Positions 10,015-19,386 of a DNA stretch of 64,000 bases are shown here, piece after piece (the stretch's first letter is position 1; each line of letters opens with the position of its first letter). Under the pieces are notes generated by a model. The model saw only the letters and a program-made list of their open reading frames with translations, was not told the origin of the DNA and searched no databases. Origin of the DNA: Burkholderia cepacia ATCC 25416. GTDB taxonomy: Bacteria > Pseudomonadota > Gammaproteobacteria > Burkholderiales > Burkholderiaceae. The position numbers and the translations under genes are program-made. Location: contig NZ_CP012983.1 in the NCBI RefSeq assembly GCF_001411495.1, positions 496,001-560,000 of the forward strand. Reading direction: 5' to 3'.

Positions 10015-13000
10015 TCAAGGCAGTGCCGGCGTGTCCGGCACGCGGCGTGCGGCGGCCGCATCGCGTCGCCGTTCGAGCCACGCATGGACGAAGCCGAACA
10101 CGACGGGCACGAACAGCAGCGTCGACACCGTGCCGAACGCGAGGCCGCCGATCACCGCGCGGCCGAGCGGCGCGTTCTGTTCGCCGCCGTCGCCGAGGCC
10201 GAGCGCCATCGGCAGCATGCCGATCAGCATCGCGAGCGCGGTCATCACGACCGGGCGGAACCGGCTGAACCCCGCGTCGAGCGCGGCCTGCCACGGCGGC
10301 GCGCCGCCGGCGCTCAGCTCGCGCGCCGCGTTGACGACGAGAATGCTGTTCGCGGTCGCGATGCCGATGCACAGGATCGTGCCGGTCAGCGCGGGCACCG
10401 ACAGCGTCGTGTTCGTGACGAACAGCATCCACGCGATGCCCGCGAGCGACGCGGGCAGGCCGCTGACGATCACGAGCGGGTCGAGCCACGACTGGAAGTT
10501 CACGACCATCAGCAGGTAGACCAGCGCGATCGCGAGCACGAGGCCGCTCAGCAGCCCCGCGAACGACTGGTGCATCGCCTGCACCTGGCCGCGCAGCACG
10601 ATCGACGAGCCGGGCGGCAGTTGCGCGCGTGCGGCGTCGACGAGCTTCGTCACGTCGGCCGTCACGCCGCCGAGATCGCGGTCCTGCACCGACGCGAAGA
10701 TGTCGAGCACCGGCTGCACGTTGTAGTGCGACACGACGGCCTGCTGCTCGGCGCGCGAGAAGGTGCCCAGCGTGCCGAGCAGGTTCTGCGCGCCCGCGCC
10801 GGCCGCGGGGCCGCCCGCGGGCGTCTGCGGCGATTGCGCGGCGGTCGGCATCGCGATGTTCGCGAGCGATTGCAGCGAATTGACGTCGTACTGAGGCGCC
10901 TGCACCAGCACCGGGTAACTGACGCCGTTGGCGGGGTTCAGCCAGAAGTTCGGCGTGGTCTGCGAGCTGCCGGACAGCGCGATCAGCAGGTTCTGCGCCA
11001 CGTCGCGCTGCTGGAGCCCGGCCTGGATCGCCTTGGTGCGATCGACGTCGACGTTGATCGCGGGTGCGTCGCCGGGCTGCTGGATGCGCGCGTCCACGAG
11101 GCCGCGCACGCCGCGCAGTTGCGCGAGCAGCCGGTTCGCGACCGCGCGGTTCGCATCGAGCCGGTTGCCGACGATCTGGATGTCGATCGGCGCGGGCAAT
11201 CCGAAGTTGAGGATCTGGCTGACGATGTCGGCCGGCAGGAACGCGAAGGTCACGCCCGGGAACGCCTGGTTCAGCAGGTTGCGCAGCTTCGTCACGTACT
11301 GCGCGGTCGGCCGGTGGTTCGGCTTCAGCGTGATCATGATGTCGGCATCGCCGGCGCCGACCGGATCGGACGAGTCGTAGGTCAGGTTGATCCCGCTGAC
11401 CGGCACGCCGATGTTGTCGAGCACGCCGGCCAGTTCGTTCGCGGGGATCACCGAGCGGATCCGCGTCTCGACCTCGTCGGTCAGGCGCGCGGTCTCCTCG
11501 ATCCGCGTGCCGGTCGGCGCGCGCAGGTGCAGCCGGATCTCGCCGGTATCGACCGACGGGAAGAAATCCTGCCCGGCGACGGCGAACAGACTCGTGGAAG
11601 CCACGCAGGCGAGCAGGAACGCGGCCGCGAAGCGGCGCCGGTTCGCGATCGCGGCCGACAGCAGCGCGCGATAGCGCGCGCGGACCGCTTCGAAACGGTG
11701 CTCGAAGGCGGCCTGGAAGCGCGCGAAGCGAGCGAAGATGCCGCGCGGCTGCTTGCCGTGCCCCTTGGCGCGCATCAGCACCATCGCGAGCGTCGGGATC
11801 AGCGTGCGCGAGAAGAAGTACGACGCGATCATCGCGAAGATCACCGCTTCGGCCATCGGCACGAACAGGTAGCGCGCGACGCCCGTCAGCAGGAACATCG
11901 GCGCGAACACGATGCAGATCGACAGCGTCGACACGAAGGTCGGCACGGCGATCTCGCCCGCGCCGGTCAGGATCGCCTCCTCGAGCGGCGCGCCGCGTTC
12001 GAGGTGGTGCGTGATGTTCTCGATCGCGACGGTCGCATCGTCGACGAGAATCCCGACCGCGAGCGCGAGCCCGCCGAGCGTCATGATGTTGATCGTCTCG
12101 CCGAGCGCGGCCAGCGCGCACAGCGACGTCAGCACCGCGAGCGGGATCGTCACGGCGATGATCAGCGTCGCGCGCCAGCTGCCGAGGAACAGCAGGATCA
12201 TCAGCGCCGTCAGGCACGCGGCGATCAGCGCTTCGCGCGCGACGCCCTGGATCGCCGCTTTCACGAACACCGACTGGTCGCCGAGCGGCGTGATGTGCAG
12301 CGCCTTCGGCAGGCCGGCCGCGATCTTCGGCAGCATCGCCTTCACCTGGCCGATGATCGTCAGCGTCGATGCGCTGCCGGTCTTCTCGACCGTCAGCAGC
12401 GCCGCGCGCTTGCCGTCGCTGCGCACGATGTTGGTCTGCGGCGCGTAGCCGTTGCGCACGTGGGCCACGTCGCGCACATAGACGACGTTGCCGCCGACGG
12501 TCTTCACCGGCAGGTCGTTCAGCGCGGCGACGGTCTGCGTACTGCCGTTCATCTGCACGTTGTATTCGCGTGCGCCGATCTTCGCGGTGCCGCCGGGCAG
12601 GATCAGGTTCTGCGCGTTGATCGCGTTGACCACGTCGATCGGCGCGAGCCCCTTGGCCTGCAGCGCGCGCATGTTCAGGTCGACGACGATCTCGGGCACC
12701 TTGCCGCCGAACGGCAGCGGCACGGCCGCGCCCTGGACGGTCGCGAGCTGCGTGCGGATGAAGCTGTTGCCGAGGTCGTACAGCTGCTGCTCGGCGAGCG
12801 TGCTGCTCGACAGCCCGAGCTGCAGGATCGGCACCGTCGACGCGTTGTACGTGATGATGTTCGGCGGCAGCGTGCCCGGCGGCAGGATCCGCAGGATCGA
12901 CGCGGAGTTGCTGGAGGCTTCGGCAATCGCGCGATTGATGTCCGCGCCGGGGTGGAAGAAGATCTTCACGACCGACACGCCGTTCAGCGATTGCGATTCG

Positions 13001-13242
13001 ATGTGCTCGATGTCGTCGACGTCGGACGTGAGCGCGCGCTCGTAGTTGGTCGTGATGCGCTTGGCCATGTCCTCGGCGGAAAAGCCGTTGTACGACCAGA
13101 CGATGCTGACGACCGGGATGTCGATGTTCGGAAAGATGTCGGTCGGCGTGCGCAGGATCGCGAGCGTGCCCGCGATGAAGATCAGCAGTGCGAGCACGAC
13201 GAACGTATAGGGCCTGCGTAACGCCAGCCGGACGATCCACAT
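10015..13242 (-). CDS. RND efflux pump, inner-membrane transporter (HAE1/AcrB family)
   Basis: 1075 residues, the usual RND length, with 12 predicted membrane helices in two repeats and two large periplasmic loops. The acidic proton-relay pair is visible as GILVDDATVAIEN in helix 4, and the C-terminal repeat has GDGGEQNAPLGRAVIGG. The start at MWIVRLALRRPY is chosen because GAGGA lies just upstream (reverse strand, about 13246-13255); eight extra in-frame codons precede it. It is the first gene of the three-gene efflux operon and is divergent from the DUF4148 gene at 13512. The shared promoter region has a copy of the palindrome found before the 4803 regulator. Substrates may be drugs or organic compounds; sequence alone does not say. 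Confidence 0.95.
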   Translation of the reverse strand: MWIVRLALRRPYTFVVLALLIFIAGTLAILRTPTDIFPNIDIPVVSIVWSYNGFSAEDMAKRITTNYERALTSDVDDIEHIESQSLNGVSVVKIFFHPGADINRAIAEASSNSASILRILPPGTLPPNIITYNASTVPILQLGLSSSTLAEQQLYDLGNSFIRTQLATVQGAAVPLPFGGKVPEIVVDLNMRALQAKGLAPIDVVNAINAQNLILPGGTAKIGAREYNVQMNGSTQTVAALNDLPVKTVGGNVVYVRDVAHVRNGYAPQTNIVRSDGKRAALLTVEKTGSASTLTIIGQVKAMLPKIAAGLPKALHITPLGDQSVFVKAAIQGVAREALIAACLTALMILLFLGSWRATLIIAVTIPLAVLTSLCALAALGETINIMTLGGLALAVGILVDDATVAIENITHHLERGAPLEEAILTGAGEIAVPTFVSTLSICIVFAPMFLLTGVARYLFVPMAEAVIFAMIASYFFSRTLIPTLAMVLMRAKGHGKQPRGIFARFARFQAAFEHRFEAVRARYRALLSAAIANRRRFAAAFLLACVASTSLFAVAGQDFFPSVDTGEIRLHLRAPTGTRIEETARLTDEVETRIRSVIPANELAGVLDNIGVPVSGINLTYDSSDPVGAGDADIMITLKPNHRPTAQYVTKLRNLLNQAFPGVTFAFLPADIVSQILNFGLPAPIDIQIVGNRLDANRAVANRLLAQLRGVRGLVDARIQQPGDAPAINVDVDRTKAIQAGLQQRDVAQNLLIALSGSSQTTPNFWLNPANGVSYPVLVQAPQYDVNSLQSLANIAMPTAAQSPQTPAGGPAAGAGAQNLLGTLGTFSRAEQQAVVSHYNVQPVLDIFASVQDRDLGGVTADVTKLVDAARAQLPPGSSIVLRGQVQAMHQSFAGLLSGLVLAIALVYLLMVVNFQSWLDPLVIVSGLPASLAGIAWMLFVTNTTLSVPALTGTILCIGIATANSILVVNAARELSAGGAPPWQAALDAGFSRFRPVVMTALAMLIGMLPMALGLGDGGEQNAPLGRAVIGGLAFGTVSTLLFVPVVFGFVHAWLERRRDAAAARRVPDTPALP

Positions 13243-13333
13243 GATGTTTTCCTCGAAGCAGAGCAAGGGCGCCGCGATGGATGCGACGAGCGTGCAGTCT
13301 GCCGGTGCCGCGTTGACCCGGCCCTGACTCGAA

Positions 13334-13351
13334 GATTACGAAACTGTTATC
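13334..13351. promoter_or_regulatory. Degenerate copy of the GATTACA-N4-TGTAATC operator
   Basis: GATTACG-AAAC-TGTTATC lies between the divergent RND pump and DUF4148 genes. It differs from the perfect site at 4694-4711 at two arm positions and keeps the same 4-bp spacer. A further partial half-site (TGTAAC) lies about 35 nt to the right. This suggests the same response regulator controls both loci. Confidence 0.65.
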
Positions 13352-13511
13352 TGCGCGTTGCGCCGCAGATTTCAGGATTGTCATGTAACGGTCAGCGTCG
13401 TGCCGGCCGCAGTCACCAGAATGAAGACGTCGGGCGGAGAACCGCATCCGCGGCACCGCCGGCGGCGCATCGACGATGCGTCCTCATCTAACCGTTCTGG
13501 GGAGTTTCATC

Positions 13512-13790
13512 ATGAATCGCAGACTGATCGCAGCGACCGCGCTGCTCGCCCTCGCCATCGGCACGCCGGTAGCCGCTTTCGCGCAAGCGTCGTCGTCGGG
13601 CCCGACCCGTGCCGACGTGATCGCCGAGCTCGTTCAGGCGCAACGCGACGGCACCGTGCCCATGTCGAACTGGGACTATCCGCCGAGCCCGCAGACGATC
13701 GCGCGCAATCGCGAGCTTTATGCGATCGCGCACGGCGAGCAGGCCACCGCGACCGCGTCGACGCCGGTGCCGGCCGTCAGCGCGCAGTGA
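13512..13790 (+). CDS. Small exported DUF4148 protein (second copy)
   Basis: 92 residues with a Sec signal peptide (MNRRLIAATALLALAIGTPVAAFA) and a DUF4148 body containing TRADVIAEL and WDYPPSPQTIARNRELYA. The start is fixed by GGGGAG at 13499-13504, eight nt before the ATG. It is paralogous to the protein at 4345-4602 and is likewise divergent from an efflux-related operon with a palindromic operator in the gap. The function of the family is unknown; a periplasmic accessory role in the same stress response is an inference. Confidence 0.85.
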   Translation: MNRRLIAATALLALAIGTPVAAFAQASSSGPTRADVIAELVQAQRDGTVPMSNWDYPPSPQTIARNRELYAIAHGEQATATASTPVPAVSAQ

Positions 13791-13804
13791 CCGGGAGACA
13801 GGCG

Positions 13805-14068
13805 ATGAAGCGCCTTTCCCGGCTGGCGATCGCCGCGCTGCTCGCGGCGGCGGTCGCGCCGGCCTTTGCACGCGGGATGCCGCAATTGCCCGATGACGAC
13901 GGTGGGCGCGCGAGCGTGCTGCAAGCGTTGAACCCGGCGCGCGCGGTTGAAGACGGTCGGCCGCATGCGGCCGGCGTCGTGCCGAATCGGGGCGGCGAGA
14001 CGTCGCGCGGTCGCGACAGCGGCATCGACCGGCGGTTTGGCGTCGCCGGCGATGGCGATGCGCGGTAA
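13805..14068 (+). CDS. Small exported hypothetical protein
   Basis: 87 residues, starting 14 nt after the DUF4148 stop. It has a signal peptide (MKRLSRLAIAALLAAAVAPAFA), then a hydrophilic region rich in Asp, Gly and Arg with no recognised domain. It is probably cotranscribed with the DUF4148 gene, after which it has GGGAG-like bases upstream of its ATG. The body is low complexity, so it may be intrinsically disordered. No function is proposed. Confidence 0.6.
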   Translation: MKRLSRLAIAALLAAAVAPAFARGMPQLPDDDGGRASVLQALNPARAVEDGRPHAAGVVPNRGGETSRGRDSGIDRRFGVAGDGDAR

Positions 14069-14095
14069 TCCTGGCCGTCGTGAGCGACGGTCGGA

Positions 14096-14371
14096 TAAAA
14101 GCGCGGTCAACACGTTCATGCCGGTATTCGTGCCGGGAATGAACGATCCCCAAGCAAAGGCGAGCACCTGCCGGGCCCGGAACGTCGACTGCATCCCGTG
14201 CACGGCCCGGAGCGACCGTGCCGCCAGGCAAAAACTCGCGGCGATCACCCGGTAGCGGTCGAAGCGATCCATCAGCCAGCCGCTCGCGACCGAGCCCGGT
14301 CTGCCGCCCCGGTTCACGAAGCCGCCCATGATCGCGCCTTGCGCGCTCGTATAGCCGGCCTCTTTCCCCAT
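14096..14371 (-). pseudogene. Fragment of an MFS transporter (aromatic acid/H+ symporter-like)
   Basis: About 92 residues on the minus strand read like a middle-to-late part of an AAHS-type MFS transporter: AGYTSAQGAIMGGFVN, GSVASGWLMDRFDRYRV and FAWGSFIPGTNTGMNVL. The rest of the 400-plus residues is missing on both sides. The open frame beyond about 14096 runs antisense to the small gene at 13805 and has no transporter character. This is a decayed remnant, evidence of past deletion or rearrangement between the efflux and sugar-transport loci. Confidence 0.7.
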
Positions 14372-14438
14372 CTCCGCCGCGCCCGTCCCCCGGCCCGTTT
14401 AGGTGTTTATACGTATGCCAATTCCGATATCGCCCGAA

Positions 14439-14455
14439 TCCAATATTTCATTGGA
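14439..14455. promoter_or_regulatory. Palindrome upstream of the sugar ABC operon
   Basis: TCCAAT-ATTTC-ATTGGA, with 6-bp perfect arms, lies 150 nt before ytfQ in an AT-rich patch that is unusual for this DNA (14400-14470). It is probably an operator for an unidentified regulator of the ytfQRT-yjfF operon. The nearest regulator gene on the map is xylR, but AraC-family proteins usually prefer direct repeats. Confidence 0.5.
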
Positions 14456-14605
14456 AGGTTATCGGACTTGTTCATAGACTGATGCGGGGCATGCAGACCG
14501 GGCCGGCCGCACGCGCCAGCCCGGTCTGCAGCCCGACCCGCATCCCCGCGCCACGCAGAACCACAACAGCGCAGCGGCATACAACGACATCATCGGAGAC
14601 GGACC

Positions 14606-15568
14606 ATGACATTCTTCAGGAAGCTGACGGCCGGCGCGATCGTCGCCGCGGCGACGGTGTTCGCGCACGGCGCGTTCGCGCAGCAGAAGCCGATCACGCT
14701 CGGTTTCTCGCAGGTCGGCGCGGAAAGCGCGTGGCGCACCGCGAACACCGTGTCGGTGAAGGGCGCGGCGAAGGACGCCGGCATCAACCTGAAATTCTCG
14801 GACGCGCAGCAGAAGCAGGAGAACCAGATTCGCGCGATCCGTTCGTTCATCGCGCAGAAGGTCGACGTGATCGCGTTCTCGCCGGTCGTCGAATCGGGCT
14901 GGGAACCGGTGCTGACCGAAGCGAAGGCCGCGCATATCCCGGTGATCCTGACCGATCGCGCGGTCGACGTGAAGGACCCGTCGCTGTACGTGACGATGAT
15001 CGGTTCGGACTTCCTCGAGGAAGGGCGGCGCGCCGGCCACTGGATGGAAGAGCGCTACAAGAACGACGCGGGCCCGATCAATATCGTCGAACTGCAGGGC
15101 ACCGTCGGCTCCGCGCCGGCCAACGATCGCCGCGCGGGTCTGCTCGAAGTGATCAAGAACAATCCGAAATTCAAGGTGATCGCGTCGCAGAGCGGCGACT
15201 TCACGCTCGCCGGCGGCAAGCAGGTGATGGAAGCGTTCGCGAAGACCTACGGCAAGCAGATCGACGTCGTCTACGCGCACAACGACGACATGGCGCTCGG
15301 CGCGATCCAGGCGATGGAAGAAGCCGGGATCAAGCCCGGCAAGGACGTGAGCGTCGTGTCGTTCGATGCGACGAAGGGCGGTTTCCAGGCGATGATCGCC
15401 GGCAAGATCAACGTCGACGTCGAATGCAGCCCGCTGCTCGGCCCGCAGCTGATGAGCGCGGTGAAGGACGTGGTCGCCGGCAAGCAGTTGCCCAAGCGGA
15501 TCGTCACGAACGAGACGGTGTTCCCGATGAACGTCGCGGCGCAGGTGCTGCCGACCCGCAAGTACTGA
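14606..15568 (+). CDS. ytfQ: Sugar-binding protein, YtfQ-like (galactofuranose/arabinose-type)
   Basis: 320 residues with a Sec signal peptide (cleavage after AFA, about residue 25), exported to the periplasm. It is a Peripla_BP_4 sugar-binding fold. Stretches such as ITLGFSQVGAESAWR, QQKQENQIRAIRSF, VYAHNDDMALGAIQ and ELQGTVGSAP match the galactofuranose-binding protein YtfQ of enteric bacteria closely. The start follows GGAGACGGACC. First gene of a four-gene ABC operon with ytfR, ytfT and yjfF. In Burkholderiales, relatives may also take arabinose or galactose; the exact sugar is not determined here. Confidence 0.88.
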   Translation: MTFFRKLTAGAIVAAATVFAHGAFAQQKPITLGFSQVGAESAWRTANTVSVKGAAKDAGINLKFSDAQQKQENQIRAIRSFIAQKVDVIAFSPVVESGWEPVLTEAKAAHIPVILTDRAVDVKDPSLYVTMIGSDFLEEGRRAGHWMEERYKNDAGPINIVELQGTVGSAPANDRRAGLLEVIKNNPKFKVIASQSGDFTLAGGKQVMEAFAKTYGKQIDVVYAHNDDMALGAIQAMEEAGIKPGKDVSVVSFDATKGGFQAMIAGKINVDVECSPLLGPQLMSAVKDVVAGKQLPKRIVTNETVFPMNVAAQVLPTRKY

Positions 15569-15640
15569 TGTCCCGCGCGGGCGGCGGCGCGGCTGCCGCC
15601 CGAGTCGCAACCGTTTCGCAACCGTTTCGACGGAGGGGTC

Positions 15641-17155
15641 ATGACGCAATCGCCGGTGGTCGAGATGACCGGCATCGACAAGTCATTTCCGGGTGTCAGC
15701 GCGCTGCAGCGCGTGGACTTCCGGTTGTTTCCCGGCGAGATCCACGCGCTGATGGGGCAGAACGGCGCGGGCAAGTCGACGCTGATCAACGTGCTCACCG
15801 GCGTGCATGCGCACGACGCGGGCGAGATTCGCGTCGGCGGCCGGCCCGTGCGCTTCGCCGCGCCGCGCGAAGCCGAGGCGGCCGGGATCCAGACGCTTTA
15901 CCAGGAAGTGAACCTGTGCGCGAACCTGTCGGTCGCCGAGAACATCTTCGCGGGCCGGCAGCCGATGCGGCGCGGCGCGATCGACTGGAACGCGATCCAT
16001 GCGCGTGCGCGCGCGGCGCTCGCGGAACTCGACCTGTCTCTCGACGTCACGCGCTCGCTCGACGCGTACCCGATCGCCGTGCAGCAGATGGTCGCGATCG
16101 CGCGCGCCGTTTCCGTCGACGCGCGCGTGCTGATCCTCGACGAACCGACGTCGAGCCTCGACGACGGCGAGGTCGCGCGGCTGTTCGACGTGCTGCGCCG
16201 GCTGAAGGCGTCGGGCATCGCGATCCTGTTCGTCACGCACTTTCTCGAGCAGACCTATGCGGTGTCCGACCGGATCACCGTGATGCGCAACGGCGAGCGC
16301 GAAGGCGAGTACCTGGCGCGCGACCTGCCGGTCGACGCGCTGGTGGCGAAAATGACCGGCCGCGAGCGGATGTCCGATACGCTGCAGGCGGGTGCCGCGG
16401 CCGCCGCGCGCACCGCGGGCGACGCCGCGCCGTTCCTGTCGATGCAACAGGTCGGCCGGCGCGGGATGATGAGCGCGCTCGATCTCGACGTGCGGCCCGG
16501 CGAGATCGTCGGGCTGGCCGGGCTGCTCGGCTCGGGGCGTACCGAAACCGCGCAGCTCGCGTTCGCCGCGGAGCGCCCGGACACCGGCGCGATCGAGATC
16601 GACGGCACGCGCACGCGGCTTGCGTCGCCGCACGACGCGGTGCGGCACGGCATCGCGTACTGCCCGGAAGACCGCAAGAAGGAGGGTATCGTCGCCGCGC
16701 TGTCGATCCGCGAGAACATCATCCTCGCGCTGCAGGCGCGGCGCGGCTGGTGGCGGCTGATCGGGCGCGCGCGCCAGCGCGAGATCGCCGATTCGTATAT
16801 CGCCCGGCTCGGCATCAAGGCGCGCGACGCGGAGCAGCCGATCGGCCTGCTGTCGGGCGGCAACCAGCAGAAGGTGCTGCTCGCGCGCTGGCTCGCGACG
16901 GACCCGAAACTGCTGATTCTCGACGAACCGACGCGCGGGATCGACGTCGCCGCGAAGTTCGACATCATGGAGCGCGTGCTCGCGCTGTGCAAGACCGGGC
17001 TCGCGATCCTGTTCATCTCGTCGGAGATCGGCGAGGTCGTGCGCGTGAGTCACCGGATCGCGGTGCTGCGCGACCGTCGCAAGGTCGCCGAGCTGACCGG
17101 CGCCGATGCGTCCGAGGAGCAGGTGTACCGTCTGATCGCGGGAGGCCAGTCATGA
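15641..17155 (+). CDS. ytfR: Sugar ABC transporter ATPase, YtfR-like
   Basis: 504 residues with two ABC domains, as in RbsA/AraG/MglA. The first has Walker A GQNGAGKST (about residue 40) and a Walker B in LILDEPTS. The second has a degenerate A-loop region (GLLGSGRTE), a good signature LSGGNQQK and [11 protein letters not shown]. The asymmetry is normal for this family. The ATPase powers import of the sugar bound by the 14606 protein. The start ATG follows GGAGGGGTC. Its TGA overlaps the next ATG by four bases. Confidence 0.92.
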   Translation: MTQSPVVEMTGIDKSFPGVSALQRVDFRLFPGEIHALMGQNGAGKSTLINVLTGVHAHDAGEIRVGGRPVRFAAPREAEAAGIQTLYQEVNLCANLSVAENIFAGRQPMRRGAIDWNAIHARARAALAELDLSLDVTRSLDAYPIAVQQMVAIARAVSVDARVLILDEPTSSLDDGEVARLFDVLRRLKASGIAILFVTHFLEQTYAVSDRITVMRNGEREGEYLARDLPVDALVAKMTGRERMSDTLQAGAAAAARTAGDAAPFLSMQQVGRRGMMSALDLDVRPGEIVGLAGLLGSGRTETAQLAFAAERPDTGAIEIDGTRTRLASPHDAVRHGIAYCPEDRKKEGIVAALSIRENIILALQARRGWWRLIGRARQREIADSYIARLGIKARDAEQPIGLLSGGNQQKVLLARWLATDPKLLILDEPTRGIDVAAKFDIMERVLALCKTGLAILFISSEIGEVVRVSHRIAVLRDRRKVAELTGADASEEQVYRLIAGGQS

Positions 17156-18192
17156 CGCCGCTGCGCATGCTGTTTCGTCATTCGCTCGCGTGGCCGGTGC
17201 TGACGCTCGCGCTGCTGTTCGCGCTCGACGTCGCGCATCGTCCGGGTTTTCTGTCGATCGCACTGCTCGACGGCCACCTGTTCGGCGCGCCGATCGACAT
17301 CCTGAACCGCGCGGCGCCGCTCGTGATCGTGTCGCTCGGGATGACGCTCGTGATCGCGACGCGCGGGATCGATATCTCGGTCGGCGCGATCGTCGCGATC
17401 GCCGGCGCGGCCGCGGCGATCGTGCTCGACGCCGATCCGTCGCGGGTCGGTGCCGCGCTGGCCGCCGCGCTCGGCGTCGGCTTGCTCGCGGGCGCCTGGA
17501 ACGGGCTGCTCGTCGCGTTCGTCGGGATGCAGCCGATCATCGCGACGCTGATCCTGATGGTGGCCGGCCGCGGCGTCGCGCAGCTGCTGACGGGCGGCCA
17601 GATCATCCCGATCGGCGCGCCCGGCTATCTCGCGCTCGGCGGCGGTTATCTCGCGACCGTGCCGTGCGCGGTGTGGATCGCCATCGCGACGATCGCGGCG
17701 ACCGCGCTGCTGGTGAACCGCACGGCGCTCGGGCTGTTCATTCGCGCGATCGGCGTGAATCCGGTCGCGACGCGGCTCGTCGGGCTGCGCGCGGGTGCGG
17801 TCGTGTTCGGCGTGTATCTGTGTTCGGGCGTGATGGCGGCGCTCGCCGGCATCCTCGCGAGCTCGAACGTGCGCAGCGCCGACGGCAACAACGCCGGGCT
17901 GCTGCTCGAGCTCGACGCGATCCTCGCGGTGACGCTCGGCGGCACGTCGCTGCTCGGCGGCCGCTTCAGCCTCGCCGGCTCGGTGCTCGGCGCGCTGATC
18001 ATCCAGACGCTCACCTACACGACCTATTCGATCGGCGTGCCGCCGGAGGCGACGCTCGTCGTCAAGGCGGTCGTCGTGATCGTCGTGACGCTGATCCAGT
18101 CGGAGGCGGCGCGCGCGCTGGTCGTCCGGCATGCGTCACGGCTGCTGCCATCCGCGCGTTCGCGCGCCACCACCGGAGCGACGCCCCGATGA
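17152..18192 (+). CDS. ytfT: Sugar ABC transporter permease, YtfT-like
   Basis: 346 residues, BPD_transp_2 family, about nine hydrophobic membrane helices. The conserved loop GIDISVGAIVAIAGA and the late GGTSLLGGRFSLAGSVLGA motif mark RbsC/AraH-type permeases. ATGA overlaps on both sides (ytfR and yjfF) show tight operon coupling. The very long upstream open frame in the same phase is shadow. Together with yjfF it should form the heterodimeric channel. Confidence 0.92.
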   Translation: MTPLRMLFRHSLAWPVLTLALLFALDVAHRPGFLSIALLDGHLFGAPIDILNRAAPLVIVSLGMTLVIATRGIDISVGAIVAIAGAAAAIVLDADPSRVGAALAAALGVGLLAGAWNGLLVAFVGMQPIIATLILMVAGRGVAQLLTGGQIIPIGAPGYLALGGGYLATVPCAVWIAIATIAATALLVNRTALGLFIRAIGVNPVATRLVGLRAGAVVFGVYLCSGVMAALAGILASSNVRSADGNNAGLLLELDAILAVTLGGTSLLGGRFSLAGSVLGALIIQTLTYTTYSIGVPPEATLVVKAVVVIVVTLIQSEAARALVVRHASRLLPSARSRATTGATPR

Positions 18193-19277
18193 CCCGATTC
18201 CTTGGCCGGCTCGCCGACCCGCGCACGCTGCCGATCGTCGTGACGATCCTGCTGTTCGTCGCGCTGTTCGGTTTCGGGTCCGTGATGTACACCGGATTTT
18301 TCTCGATGCAGGTGCTCACCGGGCTGCTCGTCGACAACGCGTTCCTGCTGATCGTCGCGATCGGGATGACGTTCGTGATCGTGTCGGGCGGGATCGACCT
18401 GTCGGTCGGCTCGGTCGTTGCGCTGACAACGATCCTCTGCGCGGTCGGCGCCGAGCGGCTGCACTGGCCGGTGTGGGTCATCGTGCCGCTCGTGCTGGCG
18501 TTCGGCGCGCTGTACGGCGCGGCGATGGGCGCGCTGATCCATTGCTTTCGCTTGCAGCCGTTCATCGTCACGCTTGCCGGGATGTTTCTCGCGCGCGGCG
18601 CGTGCTTCCTGATCACGACGCAGTCGATCACGATCAACGAGCCGACGTTTCATGCGATCGCGGGCATCAGCGTGCCGGTCGGCGGCGGCACGCTGAGCGC
18701 GGGCGCGCTGATCGCGCTCGCGACGCTGGCCGCCGCGATCTACGTCGCGCATTTCACGCGGTTCGGCCGCAACGTGTATGCGATCGGCGGCAACGAACGT
18801 TCGGCGCTGCTGATGGGCTTGCCGGTCGCGCGCACGAAGATCGGCGTGTACGCGCTGAGCGGCTTCTGCTCGGCGCTCGGCGGCGTGGTGTTCACGCTGT
18901 ACGTGCTGTCGGGCTACGGGCTGCAGGCGCAGGGGATGGAGCTCGACGCGATCGCCGCGACCGTGATCGGCGGCACGCTGCTCACGGGCGGCGTGGGCTA
19001 CGTGATCGGTTCGGTGTTCGGGGTCGGCATCCTCGGCACGATCCAGGTGCTGATCACGTTCGACGGCACGTTGAGCTCGTGGTGGACGCGGATCGTGATC
19101 GGCGCGCTGCTGTGCGTGTTCTGCGTGCTGCAGCGGGTGATCGAGCGGCATGCCGCGCGGCGGCGCACCGGCGGCACGGGGCTGGGCGAACGGCCGCGGC
19201 CGGCCGACGCCGCATCGGCACGGCCGGCCGGGACGGGCGAGGATGCGGCGCTCGTGTCGACGATGCGGCGCGCGTAG
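18189..19277 (+). CDS. yjfF: Sugar ABC transporter permease, YjfF-like
   Basis: 362 residues, second BPD_transp_2 permease of the operon, with [14 protein letters not shown] and [18 protein letters not shown]. The last about 40 residues after the final helix are a polar, Ala/Arg-rich tail, longer than usual. The start overlaps the ytfT stop (ATGA). It is the last gene of the ytf operon; galM converges 110 nt downstream. Confidence 0.92.
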   Translation: MTRFLGRLADPRTLPIVVTILLFVALFGFGSVMYTGFFSMQVLTGLLVDNAFLLIVAIGMTFVIVSGGIDLSVGSVVALTTILCAVGAERLHWPVWVIVPLVLAFGALYGAAMGALIHCFRLQPFIVTLAGMFLARGACFLITTQSITINEPTFHAIAGISVPVGGGTLSAGALIALATLAAAIYVAHFTRFGRNVYAIGGNERSALLMGLPVARTKIGVYALSGFCSALGGVVFTLYVLSGYGLQAQGMELDAIAATVIGGTLLTGGVGYVIGSVFGVGILGTIQVLITFDGTLSSWWTRIVIGALLCVFCVLQRVIERHAARRRTGGTGLGERPRPADAASARPAGTGEDAALVSTMRRA

Positions 19278-19311
19278 GGGATCACACCGGGATCACACCG
19301 GGGATCGCACC
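19278..19311. repeat. Short direct repeats in the yjfF-galM gap
   Basis: GGGATCACACC occurs twice back to back (19278-19288, 19289-19299) and a third variant, GGGATCGCACC, follows. The repeat sits in the convergent 3' gap. No hairpin plus T-run terminator is evident. Confidence 0.6.
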
Positions 19312-19386
19312 GCGCGTGCGGCGCAGCGGGGCGGGATCAACCGGGCAGCGGTGCGCGACGTAGCCGCGCCGCCGGCGCGCACCGCG

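Noticed and set aside
9667..13221. 1184-residue open frame on the plus strand
   Set aside because: Antisense to the RND pump and adaptor genes; composition is dominated by Arg, Asp and His with no fold. Shadow.
9941..13456. 1171-residue open frame on the minus strand
   Set aside because: Same strand but a different frame from the pump gene; the pump frame has clear RND motifs, this one does not.
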